A stretch of DNA of 64,000 nucleotides from JAAEPI01 sp964352625 (GCA_964352625.1 CAYGSD010000008.1:84418-148417); one strand, 5' to 3'; counted from the first letter of the stretch, positions 7,980 through 17,990 are shown. Numbers and translations: made by a program. The notes: generated by a model not told the origin, from the letters alone.

Positions 7980-8567
7980 ATGTCATTCAGCCTTTCGGAT
8001 TGGTGGGATTCATTGTCCACCATCCAGCAGATATATTGGGGAATTGCGATTCCATCTACTTTGATTTTCTTAATGCAGACCATCCTTACATTCGTCGGGG
8101 GCGACATGGATGCGGATATGGATCATGATGTAAGTGTTGAAACTGATCATGGAATTGGTTTCCAGTTTTTCACCTTCAAAAACTTCATCGCCTTTTTTAC
8201 CATTTTCTCTTGGACGGGGATAGCATGTGTCAATTCTGGTTGGTCAACTGGGTTGACGATAATAGCATCTGTACTCGCGGGGTTGGCAATGATGGTCGTC
8301 ATGGCGAGTATTTTTTACTACTTCAGTAAGCTTACCGATAGCGGAACCATGAAAATGAAAAATGCCATCGGACAAATCGGTGAGGTATACCTGACCGTTG
8401 GTGCCAAGCGAGCAAACATTGGAAAGGTATCGGTGAAAGTGCAAGGTGCCTTACGCGAACTTGACGCTCTCACTGATGACAAGGAAGACCTCACGATGGG
8501 CATGGTGGTGGAGGTAATCGACATAATTAATGACAATTTGTTACTCATTTCAAAATCCAAAAAATAA
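7980..8567 (+). CDS. NfeD-like membrane protein
   Basis: The 195-residue protein has three predicted membrane helices (about 18-39, 63-85 and 90-115) with an acidic DMDADMDHD loop between the first two. A C-terminal beta-rich domain of about 65 residues (GQIGEVYLTVGAKRANIGKVSVKVQG) looks like the OB fold of NfeD/YuaF proteins. Such proteins are usually encoded beside a flotillin and stabilise it in membrane microdomains. That holds here: the flotillin gene starts three bases after its stop codon, so the two form an operon. It lacks the serine-protease domain of long NfeD proteins. Confidence 0.8.
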   Translation: MSFSLSDWWDSLSTIQQIYWGIAIPSTLIFLMQTILTFVGGDMDADMDHDVSVETDHGIGFQFFTFKNFIAFFTIFSWTGIACVNSGWSTGLTIIASVLAGLAMMVVMASIFYYFSKLTDSGTMKMKNAIGQIGEVYLTVGAKRANIGKVSVKVQGALRELDALTDDKEDLTMGMVVEVIDIINDNLLLISKSKK

Positions 8568-8570
8568 ATC

Positions 8571-10019
8571 ATGGAAGGATTTCTCATAATTCTCGGCATA
8601 GCGGCCGTCTTTATTTTTGTCCTATTGATAGGACTATTTCAGCGGTACAAGAGATGTCCGTCTGATCGAATTCTGGTGATTTATGGTAAAGTCGGGAAAG
8701 GTGCCGATGATATGGGTCGTTCAGCCCGATGTATCCACGGGGGAGCGGCTTTCATTTGGCCTATCATTCAGGATTATGCTTTCTTGGATCTTACACCAAT
8801 TTCCATTGAGGTAGGCTTGACTAATGCACTGAGTCGTCAAAATATCCGAGTCGATGTTCCTTCTAGATTCACAGTAGGTATCTCCACGGAAGAAGGCATA
8901 ATGACCAATGCTGCCGAACGTCTTTTGGGACAGTCACAAGACAGCATCCATGACCTTGCAAAAGATATCATTTTTGGCCAGCTGCGTTTGGTAGTGGCTA
9001 CCATGGATATTGAAGAAATCAATAACAACAGAGACAAATTTTTAGCGAATGTCGCTTCTAATGTGGAAGCAGAATTGAAGAAAATTGGATTGAAACTCAT
9101 CAACGTGAACGTAACGGATATTAAGGATGAGTCTGGATATATCGAGGCGTTAGGTAAAGAAGCGGCAGCAAAGGCCATCAACGATGCAAGAAAAAGTGTG
9201 GCAGAAATGGACAGAGATGGATCGATCGGTGAAGCCAATGCACATCAAGATCAAAGAGTAAAAGTTGCGTCTGCAAACGCCATGGCGGTAGAGGGCGAGA
9301 ATAAGGCTAAGGTAACTATTGCCATGTCGGATGCGGCGAGACGTGAGAAGGAAGCAGAAGCACAAAAAATTGCAACAGCGGCAGAGAAAGTCCAATCGGC
9401 GAAAGCCCTTGAGGAAGCGTATGCGGCGGAACAAGAAGCGGAAAATGCAAGAGCTTCTCGTGACCAAGCTTCACAGACGGCAGACATTGTGATCCCAGCG
9501 CGTATTGATAAAGAGAAAGTAGAGATTGCGGCAGAAGCGGAAGCAGAAATGACGAGAAGAAAAGCAAAGGGAGAAGCAGATGCAATTCTCTTTAAGAAGC
9601 AAGCCGAAGCAAAAGGTATTTATGAAGTGTTGACCAAACGTGCAGATGGATTCAAGCAGCTTGTATCCGCAGCTGGAGAAAATTCAAGAGATGCTGTATT
9701 ATTGATAATTGCAGATAAGATGGACGAGCTCATTCGTCTGCAGACGGAGGCCATCAAGAATATTAAGATCGATAAAGTGACCGTTTGGGATGGAGGCAAT
9801 GGTGCCAATGACAAAACCTCAACGGCTAACTTCATCTCAGGGCTATATAAGTCTGTGCCACCTCTTCAAGAAATGTTCAACATGGCTGGAATGGAATTGC
9901 CAGATTATTTGAAGGGTAAGACAGCCGAGGAGATCAAAGCGGAGGCCAAGGTAATTCAGCAAAAATCCGACAAGCCAAAATCCAAGTCCGAGCCAAAACC
10001 TGAGGATAAAAAAGAGTAA
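8571..10019 (+). CDS. Flotillin-like SPFH/band 7 protein
   Basis: A 482-residue protein with an N-terminal membrane anchor (about residues 3-25) and an SPFH domain (about 30-200). A long Ala/Glu/Lys-rich coiled coil with the flotillin EA-type repeats (about 200-350) follows, then a charged Lys/Pro tail. Flotillins scaffold functional membrane microdomains and form large oligomers. It is translationally close to the NfeD-like gene upstream, its usual partner. An inverted repeat of TTCCTAA-type units lies between it and the convergent NADH dehydrogenase gene. Confidence 0.9.
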   Translation: MEGFLIILGIAAVFIFVLLIGLFQRYKRCPSDRILVIYGKVGKGADDMGRSARCIHGGAAFIWPIIQDYAFLDLTPISIEVGLTNALSRQNIRVDVPSRFTVGISTEEGIMTNAAERLLGQSQDSIHDLAKDIIFGQLRLVVATMDIEEINNNRDKFLANVASNVEAELKKIGLKLINVNVTDIKDESGYIEALGKEAAAKAINDARKSVAEMDRDGSIGEANAHQDQRVKVASANAMAVEGENKAKVTIAMSDAARREKEAEAQKIATAAEKVQSAKALEEAYAAEQEAENARASRDQASQTADIVIPARIDKEKVEIAAEAEAEMTRRKAKGEADAILFKKQAEAKGIYEVLTKRADGFKQLVSAAGENSRDAVLLIIADKMDELIRLQTEAIKNIKIDKVTVWDGGNGANDKTSTANFISGLYKSVPPLQEMFNMAGMELPDYLKGKTAEEIKAEAKVIQQKSDKPKSKSEPKPEDKKE

Positions 10020-10027
10020 ATGGGTAT

Positions 10028-10080
10028 TTAGGGATTAGGACTTAGGATGTAGAAATCAATTCCTAATTCCTAATTCCTAA
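10028..10080. repeat. Inverted repeat of TTAGGA units between convergent genes
   Basis: Left arm 10028-10048 pairs with right arm 10060-10080 over 21 nt with two mismatches, one of them a G-U pair. The right arm is a tandem of three TTCCTAA heptamers. It could fold into one long hairpin and end transcription from both sides, although no T-tract follows. Confidence 0.55.
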
Positions 10081-10083
10081 TTC

Positions 10084-11409
10084 TTATTCCTCCACCCTCT
10101 CGCCTCCTCTAAACTTAGAGCTGAAATCAAATTTGCGGATAATCAACCTAGTGCCTTTGTCGTAGGTGAAGTAGCTCCAAATCCAATTGTTAATAGTGAT
10201 CAGGCGATTTCTAAAACCGATCAAGTAAAGGATATGAATAAGCATCCAAATCACCCAGGCAAAGAAGCCATTAAAATGTAAGCCCCCCGGCAAATCCACC
10301 ACTGCCCGATTGCGACCAATAGTTGCCATGGTGCCCTTGTCAAGGTATTTGAACCTGACCTGTTTCTCGCCTCTCAACTTTCGTGAAATATTCTTTCCTA
10401 AATGTTGCCCTTGCTGTATGGCCACCGGCGCAAGCATCGGGTGCCCTTTTGGATTTTCCTCAGTGGGCATCCACGCCACATCCCCAATCGCAAATACATC
10501 CGGCACACCTTTTACCTCATTGAATTCATCTACTTCTATACGATCCCTCACCACCACTGTCTCTGGCACTCCGGCTAATATTCTTCCCTTCACCCCGGCC
10601 GCCCAAATGACGGTATCAGTATCTATGAATTCGTCACCTATTTGCACCTTGCCTTTCTCATATCCTCGCACCAGGGTGTTGAGCTTCACATCTACGCCCA
10701 TGTTTCGTAGGTAGCGTTGAGCATCTTTGTCTGAGGCGTCCGACATGCCATTCAACAATCGACCAGAACCTTCTAGAAGAAAAATATTCATTCGGCTAAA
10801 GTCCAGGTCAGGAAAATCCTTTGGCAACACATGACTCCTGAGCTCGGCAATAGAGCCCGCCATCTCTACTCCGGTGGGTCCACCACCTACAATTACCACA
10901 TTCATCATTCGATCAAGAATCTCATCTTCTTCCACCAATTCCGCCTGCTCGAAAGTCTGGAGCAGATGACTTCTCACATCCAAAGAATGCACCACGCGTT
11001 TTAGCGGAAGCACCCGATCCCTGAAATTTTCCTGTCCGAAATAATTGGTGACTGAGCCATTGGCTATCACTAAATAATCATAAGCCAACCTTCCAACCTT
11101 GGTTATTACCTCTTTGGACTCTATTTCCAGTCCAGTCACCTTCACCATTCGAAACACAAAATTTTTATGGTCTTTGAAGGTTTTTCTTAACGGCCCAGCA
11201 ATGGAATCAGGCTCTAGTCCAGCGGTGGCCACTTGATACAGCAGGGGCTGGAATGTGTGGAAATTATTCCGATCCAACATGACAATCTGAACAGGAGCAT
11301 TCTTCAACGACTTAGCCAGATTTAGTCCTGCAAAACCTCCGCCGATAATTACCACTCGTGGCAAATTGGAATCAGGAACTAATAATTTAAGGTGAGATGG
11401 GATGGGCAT
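10084..11409 (-). CDS. Type II NADH:quinone oxidoreductase (NDH-2)
   Basis: This 441-residue flavoprotein passes electrons from NADH to quinone without pumping protons. Two nucleotide-binding motifs are visible: GGGFAG at 23-28 for FAD and GGGPTG at 175-180 for NADH, followed by VEMAGSIAEL. VFAIGDVAW marks the second FAD contact, and an aromatic hydrophobic stretch near 367-400 should attach the enzyme to the membrane. It is transcribed alone, divergent from a small secreted protein gene. Length and motif order are those of NDH-2. Confidence 0.9.
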   Translation of the reverse strand: MPIPSHLKLLVPDSNLPRVVIIGGGFAGLNLAKSLKNAPVQIVMLDRNNFHTFQPLLYQVATAGLEPDSIAGPLRKTFKDHKNFVFRMVKVTGLEIESKEVITKVGRLAYDYLVIANGSVTNYFGQENFRDRVLPLKRVVHSLDVRSHLLQTFEQAELVEEDEILDRMMNVVIVGGGPTGVEMAGSIAELRSHVLPKDFPDLDFSRMNIFLLEGSGRLLNGMSDASDKDAQRYLRNMGVDVKLNTLVRGYEKGKVQIGDEFIDTDTVIWAAGVKGRILAGVPETVVVRDRIEVDEFNEVKGVPDVFAIGDVAWMPTEENPKGHPMLAPVAIQQGQHLGKNISRKLRGEKQVRFKYLDKGTMATIGRNRAVVDLPGGLHFNGFFAWVIWMLIHILYLIGFRNRLITINNWIWSYFTYDKGTRLIIRKFDFSSKFRGGERVEE

Positions 11410-11467
11410 TGAGTGTATTGATTAAAGAACTTGGTGCTAAATTAGAAACCAAAATCCTTGATAAAGA

Positions 11468-11839
11468 GTGCCTCTAAACTTTCTTAAAATTTCATTCATT
11501 TTTTCAGTCCTCTATTTACTTTCATTGGACACGCTAGGACAAGAATTCAAGGGAAATTTCACCAGAGAATATGTGCAGGACGGACAGCTAAAATGTGCCC
11601 ACTACATTGTAAAGGAAGATGGCTATGGCTGCATTACTATGGTCTTGGATGACCATGATAGAGAAAAAGGCGTATCAGTAACCTGCAAGCGCGACACCAT
11701 GGGAAATCGCAAAATCTACATCAACACGTACCACGAACAAAAAGTGATCATATACCCCACTTCCTATGATAAGAATGGAAATATCAGGCAGTTTGAGATC
11801 ATGTATGAGAAACGGGATGTAGAGGTCTATACTAAATAG
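11468..11839 (+). CDS. Small secreted protein of unknown function
   Basis: A GTG-started ORF of 123 residues with a signal peptide (hydrophobic core FIFSVLYLLSL, likely cut after LGQ) and a soluble beta-rich remainder with two cysteines (Cys43 and Cys54 region). I do not recognise a family. Its TAG stop abuts the stop codon of the convergent SLC13 transporter gene, so the six bases TAGCTA hold both stops. That packing supports it as a real gene. No promoter box of good quality was found in the short region before it. Confidence 0.65.
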   Translation: MPLNFLKISFIFSVLYLLSLDTLGQEFKGNFTREYVQDGQLKCAHYIVKEDGYGCITMVLDDHDREKGVSVTCKRDTMGNRKIYINTYHEQKVIIYPTSYDKNGNIRQFEIMYEKRDVEVYTK

Positions 11840-13303
11840 CTATTTGAAGCTGATCGGGAAAACCGTCATATCGAAATTCCAAGCAAGTGGTAGTAGGTAA
11901 TACGTGACAATGGTCACGATGAGTATAGAAATCAAATTCATAAAAATGCCTGCACGCATCATATCCGGTATTCTTAAGTAACCAGAGCCGAACACCACTG
12001 CGTTAGGAGGAGTGGCAACTGGGAGCATAAAAGCGCATGAAGCAGAAATAGTCACTGATACCATAATCATGTACGGATGCAAGTCGAAGGCCATGGCCAT
12101 AGGCGCCAAAACGGGCAACAACATTGCAGTAGTGGCAAGATTGGAAGTGATCTCTGTGAGAAAATTGACCGCCGCAACCAACACTAGAATTAACACAATT
12201 AGGGATAAACCTTGCATTTGCGTGAGTTGAGAGGCAATCCAGCTAGCGAGTCCGGTTTCGCTAAATCCCTTAGCCAAGGCCAAGCCTCCTCCAAACAGTA
12301 AAATAATATCCCATGGCAGCTTCACACAATCGCTCCAGTCCAACAATTTTTTTCCTCCTGACGCAGGAAGTATAAACAGAAGCACACCACTAATCATGGC
12401 GATAATAGTGTCGTCAATAGCCGGAATGAATTTTTGAATCAATGATCTTGACACCCACAAAATGGCCGTCCCCACAAATACCCAAAGTACAATTCTTTCC
12501 TCAGGAGAAACCTTTCCGAGTTCCTTTTTCATTGTTCTAATGGCCGAAATGCCACCAGGAAATTCAACCTTCTTCAACTTGAAAGCCCCATTGGTGAGAT
12601 ACTTCCAGCAGATGAAAAGAAGCAATACAGAAATCGGCAAACCAAACTTCATCCAATCAAGGAAACTGATTCTGACGTTGTAAGTTTCTTCCAGAATTCC
12701 TGCAAGAACCAAATTAGGGGGTGTGCCAATAAGTGTAGAAAAACCTCCAATGGACGCACTATAAGCTATAGCCAGCATCAGCGCTTTTCCCACCATTTCA
12801 GACTGACCGTTTGCTTCATTTCTACTTTGACGAAACTGAGTCACAACCGCCATCCCTATCGGGAGCATCATCACGGAAGTTGCAGTATTCGATATCCACA
12901 TGGAGAGAAATGCTGTGGCCACCATAAAGCCGAGAATAATCCTGACAAGATTGGAACCAATCAAGGAGATGATGGTAAGTGCGATTCGTCTATGCAAATC
13001 CCATTTTTCAATGGCAATGGCGATCATAAATCCGCCCAGATACAGGAATACATATTTATGCCCAAAAGAGGAGGTAGTCTCTGCAATATCAAGCGCTCCA
13101 AAAAGTGGAAATAAGATGATTGGAAGCAAGGCAGTAACAGCAATCGGTAAAGCCTCAGATATCCACCAAATGGCCACCCAGACTGTCACTGCCAAAACCT
13201 GAAAAGCAGCAGGATTCATACTCTCAGGCGCCCCCAGAATTTGTAGTAAAACAAAGACCAGCGGCCCTAGTACAATCGAAAATATCTTTTTGTTCAACTT
13301 CAT
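11840..13303 (-). CDS. SLC13/DASS family sodium:anion symporter
   Basis: A 487-residue membrane protein with the two repeated signatures of the divalent anion:sodium symporters: SNTAT with IGTPPN in the first half, and TSNLATT with ATPPNAVVFG in the second. The family imports succinate, citrate and related di- or tricarboxylates, or sulfate, in the inner membrane. The exact substrate cannot be read. It is the last gene of the eight-gene operon and overlaps the preceding SGNH hydrolase gene by 4 nt (ATGA). In that setting it probably takes up the acid released by the upstream hydrolases (inference). Confidence 0.88.
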   Translation of the reverse strand: MKLNKKIFSIVLGPLVFVLLQILGAPESMNPAAFQVLAVTVWVAIWWISEALPIAVTALLPIILFPLFGALDIAETTSSFGHKYVFLYLGGFMIAIAIEKWDLHRRIALTIISLIGSNLVRIILGFMVATAFLSMWISNTATSVMMLPIGMAVVTQFRQSRNEANGQSEMVGKALMLAIAYSASIGGFSTLIGTPPNLVLAGILEETYNVRISFLDWMKFGLPISVLLLFICWKYLTNGAFKLKKVEFPGGISAIRTMKKELGKVSPEERIVLWVFVGTAILWVSRSLIQKFIPAIDDTIIAMISGVLLFILPASGGKKLLDWSDCVKLPWDIILLFGGGLALAKGFSETGLASWIASQLTQMQGLSLIVLILVLVAAVNFLTEITSNLATTAMLLPVLAPMAMAFDLHPYMIMVSVTISASCAFMLPVATPPNAVVFGSGYLRIPDMMRAGIFMNLISILIVTIVTYYLLPLAWNFDMTVFPISFK

Positions 13304-14076
13304 TCTTTGGCCAGGTCAATTACTGAGTCATCTACCAACATCTGAAAGAAGTCTGCATCCTGCTCAGACAAGAAACATAAATACAGCAACTCTCCGTCCT
13401 CATCATAGGTGCTTAGTCGGTGAGGGATTTCGGCTGTGGATCGGTCTGTGAAGAATTTAAAAAAGGTGAGCCCGATCAAATAGGTGCCATTTGCGGATGG
13501 GTGTTTGTCGTCTTCGTACAACTTCAAATCAGGTCGGAGCTTTCGGGCTTCAGAAAGCAGCGGGCCAGCCGGCACGATCATCGCGCCGGATTCCTGAGCT
13601 AGCTGCTCATAGGCGGGCGTCACTTTGCCCTGAATCAACGGATTCGAAAAGTAGCCCCATGTGATCATAAACACTGGAACGGCTCCCTTCTTCGTTACCA
13701 ATTCTGCAAACTTCTTTCCGTATTCATCAAAGCTTTCTGGCGTCTCTAAGGCACTTAGACTGTGGTTGTTAAATACCACATAATCCCATTTTTCAGCTTC
13801 TAAAAGTTCACGAGTCTTTGTTTCGTTTTCTCCTTTCCAGTGCTGCTCTAGGTTGGATCCTCCTACCGTGGACTGCCGAGTTATAAGTTCCACACCTTGT
13901 GTTTCGGCCATTGCAGAAACCATCTGAGGGAGATTATGAAAGTATATGAAGCTGTTTCCAACGAAAAGAATTCGCTTTGGCTGTACCGAATCTTGTGCCT
14001 CCGCAGCAGTACCTACTAGAGCAAACACCAAGATGAGCAAAGTCTTCGGAAAGATGTTTTTTAACCTACTCGCCAT
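13300..14076 (-). CDS. Exported SGNH/GDSL hydrolase
   Basis: After a signal peptide cut near AEA, the protein shows FVGNSF (catalytic Ser42, block I), VGGSN near 72 (block II glycine), FNNHS near 105 (block III-like Asn) and EDDKHPS with Asp189 and His192 (block V DxxH). These are the marks of an SGNH esterase, in a variant similar to DUF4886 proteins. It would cleave ester bonds in the periplasm or outside. Its start overlaps the stop of the preceding hydrolase gene by one base and its stop overlaps the transporter start by four, so translation is likely coupled. Confidence 0.82.
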   Translation of the reverse strand: MASRLKNIFPKTLLILVFALVGTAAEAQDSVQPKRILFVGNSFIYFHNLPQMVSAMAETQGVELITRQSTVGGSNLEQHWKGENETKTRELLEAEKWDYVVFNNHSLSALETPESFDEYGKKFAELVTKKGAVPVFMITWGYFSNPLIQGKVTPAYEQLAQESGAMIVPAGPLLSEARKLRPDLKLYEDDKHPSANGTYLIGLTFFKFFTDRSTAEIPHRLSTYDEDGELLYLCFLSEQDADFFQMLVDDSVIDLAKE

Positions 14077-15173
14077 TAGTCCAAAAGTTGATTTAATAGA
14101 TTTTGAAATTCAGTAGATGTGAACATGGCATTTGCATTGTGACCAGCACCTGCTACAGATACCACCGCATGATCATTGGAGGGGTATTGATCATCCATAA
14201 AGGCAGCCAAATATTCACCTCGCACATAGCGATTGTCTCCTGAACCCGCCTGCTGGCTTTGTGACTCGCAATCAGTAGTAGCACCGAAAGTATCGTCCTC
14301 TCCAAGCACATAGTACACCTTACGGTTTATGTAATGCCCCCTAATCGTCTCAAGACCTATTTTGCTGATAAATGCATAGCGGCTGTCTTCAGCGAGTGCA
14401 TCCAATCCGTATGGATAGTCATTGTAAGTAGAGCAATCCGAAGGAAGGTACGTTGTGGTTCCGTTCCATCTCAGATTGTTAGGATAAACAAAATGGGAGG
14501 CATTGGCAGCTAAGTATGAAAATGTATAGCTAGGAAAATTACTTTCAACCCTGCTGATGGCAGCATATCGCTGAGCCAACTGTCCACCAGCCGAATGCCC
14601 CACAATAATGACATTTAACAAATCGGGGAAATTTGGATTGTCCAGAAAGTACTCCGTGAGGAAATAATCTACGATCTGGGACGAACTTAAACTTGCTCCA
14701 GTGGGTGTGGAGGCCTTCCCTCCAGCTCGCCAAACGGCATTTTCCCAATCGAGCACCAGCCCGGTACCCTCATGAAAAAAGTGAGGTGCCAATATCAAGG
14801 TTGACGAAGAAGCACCGACAGTTCCAACTGCACTTACCAAACTATTGTACTCGGATTTCACCTCATTATCCGTTGCGCCGAGCCCATGAAAACTGATAAT
14901 CACATTGGTAATTCCTGAATTTGAAATGGTCACCTCATGAGAAGCGTAGAAATTCAAATTTCCCACATTGTTCTCGGTGGCTGCTGTTGTGAATTCGATG
15001 GTTTGGGCACTATTCGCATCAAAGGAGCTTATGATATCGGAGCTGCTTATTTCAAGTAGATCATTCGGATCGATGGGAAGCACATTATCTTCCGGCAGGA
15101 GTTCATTGTAATTGCAGCCAGCAATCAGCAGGGCAACTAAAGCACTCAGAAGGAATTTATTACGAGCAGTCAT
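14076..15173 (-). CDS. Lipoprotein alpha/beta-hydrolase (esterase-like)
   Basis: The signal peptide ends in LIAGC (Cys20), so the protein is lipid-anchored. An alpha/beta-hydrolase fold follows: FHGLGA near 95 (oxyanion region), the nucleophile elbow GHSAGG with Ser194, and GAGHNAN near the end supplying the histidine. The fold is that of esterases and polyester depolymerases; the substrate is unknown. A pair of cysteines in the lid region (Cys near 235 and 292) may form a disulfide. It is in the middle of the operon, next to a porin and a second esterase. Confidence 0.82.
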   Translation of the reverse strand: MTARNKFLLSALVALLIAGCNYNELLPEDNVLPIDPNDLLEISSSDIISSFDANSAQTIEFTTAATENNVGNLNFYASHEVTISNSGITNVIISFHGLGATDNEVKSEYNSLVSAVGTVGASSSTLILAPHFFHEGTGLVLDWENAVWRAGGKASTPTGASLSSSQIVDYFLTEYFLDNPNFPDLLNVIIVGHSAGGQLAQRYAAISRVESNFPSYTFSYLAANASHFVYPNNLRWNGTTTYLPSDCSTYNDYPYGLDALAEDSRYAFISKIGLETIRGHYINRKVYYVLGEDDTFGATTDCESQSQQAGSGDNRYVRGEYLAAFMDDQYPSNDHAVVSVAGAGHNANAMFTSTEFQNLLNQLLD

Positions 15174-16435
15174 TAGAAAATAATTTGCAACGCTACACTG
15201 GCTCTGATCTCACCTTTTTCTACCAAAGCTGTATTGTCCAATTCATCGAAAGTCAAGAAATCGGTGTTCATCTGAATTTTCATGGCCTGGCCTTTCAAGA
15301 ATTTGGAAACTCCCACGGTAAAGGCTTGCTGAGCCGTGAGAACCGAAAAAGCCTCGTCATCATATTCCGGACTCACCTGAGAATAGCGCACATCCAAACC
15401 CCAGAAATTTTTGGTCACATAGCCTCCCTGCAGGTTCAGACCGGTTCCTAGTACCAGGTATTGTGAGATGTCGCCCTGATAGATGGGCGTTTGGTTCGTG
15501 GCATCCGAATTGGTAAACAAGCCCTCAACTTCACTTCCAAAAGAATTCACATACTCAACTCCCAAATTGAAGCCATTGTACTTGAAAAGTACGTCTGCAT
15601 AGATTTTCTGATAATTTGGATAGGCATCTCGGAAAGATCCATCCGGCTGTATCTGGCTGAAGAAAAGGAAATCACCATGCCCCTCGCCTACACTTTCACT
15701 TGCTCCCTGGTTGGAGCTGAAGGATCCTCCCAATGAAATCTTTGGCGTTTTTTCACGTGCCAAATCCGACCCCAGGAAGTCATTGCCCTCCGTGAAATCT
15801 CCCAATGGAAGCAATTCCAGCCTCCCACCGAATTTGGCTCCTCCATAGTCGAACCTATCAGTGGTCCCATTGCCAAAAGAATTGATGCCATCACCGGATG
15901 TAACCGAAAGGGATGGCTTCACGACCATGTTTCCTATTTCCAACCGACCATCTATGAATACCCCAAACTCTCTGCCCAGTCGTCCAAAATTGGTAGACAC
16001 CAAGCTTGGCTCCACAAACTGAAAATAGTTTTGATGGAGGTTTAGCTCCCTGTTATTGGTATTGACCAATTTCTGTCCTGCCGCTATGAAGAGCTTATCA
16101 CCTGCCACATCAAAACCAACCCAGGCTTCAAGTAGTGACCACACATTTACATAATCAGCTAAAATGTAGAAAGTCATTTTTTCATTTTTGGCTTTACCGA
16201 GTAATGAAAATTGCGCTCGCTGAAGGTCAAACAAATGCTTGCCTTCTATGATCTCTGAAGTATCTCGGAGGTAGGTATAGGCGGTCTTGATATTTCCTCC
16301 CAAACTGAAATAATAATCACCATCGTTCAAGGATAGATTCACGCCCTTTCCAAGATCAAAATATGTACTATCCTGCGCACTAACGTGCTGCATGGTCACA
16401 ACGACCAAGGCTGTTAAAATGAAAATCTTCTTCAT
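15173..16435 (-). CDS. OprP/OprO-like outer-membrane porin (1)
   Basis: A 420-residue barrel protein with a signal peptide (cut after VSA), regularly spaced aromatic beta strands, an FGRLGREFGVFIDG segment typical of phosphate-selective porin O/P homologues, and a C-terminal Phe in LQIIF as needed for outer-membrane insertion. OprP-type trimers favour anions. It overlaps the M14 peptidase gene by 4 nt and the lipoprotein hydrolase gene by 1 nt. A second, divergent member is encoded two genes upstream. In this operon it probably lets acidic breakdown products cross the outer membrane (inference). Confidence 0.82.
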   Translation of the reverse strand: MKKIFILTALVVVTMQHVSAQDSTYFDLGKGVNLSLNDGDYYFSLGGNIKTAYTYLRDTSEIIEGKHLFDLQRAQFSLLGKAKNEKMTFYILADYVNVWSLLEAWVGFDVAGDKLFIAAGQKLVNTNNRELNLHQNYFQFVEPSLVSTNFGRLGREFGVFIDGRLEIGNMVVKPSLSVTSGDGINSFGNGTTDRFDYGGAKFGGRLELLPLGDFTEGNDFLGSDLAREKTPKISLGGSFSSNQGASESVGEGHGDFLFFSQIQPDGSFRDAYPNYQKIYADVLFKYNGFNLGVEYVNSFGSEVEGLFTNSDATNQTPIYQGDISQYLVLGTGLNLQGGYVTKNFWGLDVRYSQVSPEYDDEAFSVLTAQQAFTVGVSKFLKGQAMKIQMNTDFLTFDELDNTALVEKGEIRASVALQIIF

Positions 16436-17988
16436 TTGTTCAATTTTTTGAGGTCTTCTTGCATCAGTCGGTATATTGGCACTTCTTCTCCTTTCACAGC
16501 TTCCACCACTCTCGTTCTCACAAATCCATTGTCATTCTCTGGCTCCAATGCCGTAACTGCCAGGTTTGCATTCTTTTGATCCATCCGCACGACGAAGGTT
16601 CCCTTCTCGAATTTTATGGTCCTCGTCTCCATCACCGTTGAAATAATATTGGGTCTGTACCCTTGAAATTTTTCTGCTGCAACCTGCTGAATATCTACTC
16701 GATAAATCTGAACAGGTAATGAAATATCCGAAGCGAGCGTGGTGACATCCAGGCCTAAAATTTCTAAGTTTCGCACAGCTTGAGTTTGGTCCGGAGAAAG
16801 TAAGTATGCGCCTGGTCGCTCCCGACTTATAATTATTTCCTTTTGATTGGCTGTTGCTATTTCAAATTTTTGCTCCACCACCTCATTTTCTGCTATGTCA
16901 ATAAACTTGATTGTATGCTCTTCCTTGGCTCTACGGCTATCTGCCACCACCTCTCTTTGCATGGACTCGGTAGAAGCAATCGCCGCTAGAACTCCTTCCA
17001 ATACTTCATCATGATGATTGTAGGCCGTTTCCAGAAAAGAGAAAGCTGACGTTTTGGTAATGAGAATGCGACGCTCAAAGGAGTTTCTATTGAGCCGTAT
17101 CCCTCTTATTTCCATCAGGACAGAAACAGCATTTCCCAAGGCAAATGAAGTTGCACTCGATCGTGCACTTGACGAACCAAGGTTGAAATAAAGCTTACCT
17201 CTGGTATCCTGTGGTGAGAAATAATCGTGGTGATTGTACCCCAATTCATCAAAAGTCTCCTTGGCCTGCTTCACGAATAAATCATTTGTCAAAGACTTAA
17301 TCTCTGGCTCCACATTCAAATCACCTGAGTACAAAAACATAGCATCGTAAAACGACGTGTAGCCCATGTCTCCAAAATCACGAAAGGTTGCTCTAAAAGG
17401 ATTGTATTCATGAAAATCAATAGCTACATGAGGTGCATACTCCGAGTATTTGGCTTTCAGTTGCTGCGTCTCCGCAATTTGAAGTTTGATTAAATCTCGG
17501 TTGAGGTCAAGTCCGTTTTTAGCACTTCTATTTTGCCGAACGTACCCATCGATATTGACCATCGGCACTACGGCTATTTCGAGTCGATCCAGTAAGCGAG
17601 CATTCGCCGAATTCGTGAGTAGTTCTTGTAGAACAACGAGCAGACCCTCCGAACTAGCGGGTTCATTCCCGTGAATCCCCCCTTGCAGCCAGACCCTTAC
17701 TTTAGGCTGATTGTCTGGCTTGGAGATAAGCACCATCGGGATTTTCTTTCCTCGTTGCGTTTCTCCGATAAAATCTATTGTGGCGTAAGGATTCTGAGAT
17801 GTCAGTCTTTCCAAAAATGTGACTAGCTCTTGGTAGGTCGTAAATCCAAATCGACTGTTGAATGCCGGTGTTTCAAATTCAACCTTAGGATCAGGGAAGA
17901 ATTTTTTGGTGAGTTTACCAGGCTGTTGCGCCATGGATGCCATCGCCAAGCCAAGGAAATACAAAGAAAGAATTGCTGTTTTCCTCAT
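16432..17988 (-). CDS. Exported M14-family zinc carboxypeptidase
   Basis: Counted from the ATG at 17988, which follows the upstream stop codon by two bases, the signal peptide MRKTAILSLYFLGLAMASMA is followed by an M14 domain. Zinc ligands are His106 and Glu109 in GGIHGNEP and His193 in DFHEYNP. The substrate-binding NR is in LDLNRD, and the catalytic Glu is probably Glu293 in LMEIRG. Starts further upstream would run into the porin gene. C-terminal of the domain are about 180 residues of beta-rich sequence. M14 enzymes remove C-terminal residues or cleave amide-linked side groups. Confidence 0.85.
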   Translation of the reverse strand: MRKTAILSLYFLGLAMASMAQQPGKLTKKFFPDPKVEFETPAFNSRFGFTTYQELVTFLERLTSQNPYATIDFIGETQRGKKIPMVLISKPDNQPKVRVWLQGGIHGNEPASSEGLLVVLQELLTNSANARLLDRLEIAVVPMVNIDGYVRQNRSAKNGLDLNRDLIKLQIAETQQLKAKYSEYAPHVAIDFHEYNPFRATFRDFGDMGYTSFYDAMFLYSGDLNVEPEIKSLTNDLFVKQAKETFDELGYNHHDYFSPQDTRGKLYFNLGSSSARSSATSFALGNAVSVLMEIRGIRLNRNSFERRILITKTSAFSFLETAYNHHDEVLEGVLAAIASTESMQREVVADSRRAKEEHTIKFIDIAENEVVEQKFEIATANQKEIIISRERPGAYLLSPDQTQAVRNLEILGLDVTTLASDISLPVQIYRVDIQQVAAEKFQGYRPNIISTVMETRTIKFEKGTFVVRMDQKNANLAVTALEPENDNGFVRTRVVEAVKGEEVPIYRLMQEDLKKLNK

Positions 17989-17990
17989 AA

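Noticed and set aside
10059..10083. Three tandem TTCCTAA units suggesting a microrepeat or CRISPR-like array
   Set aside because: Units are 7 nt with no spacers. They pair with the opposite arm at 10028-10048, so it is an inverted repeat between convergent genes.
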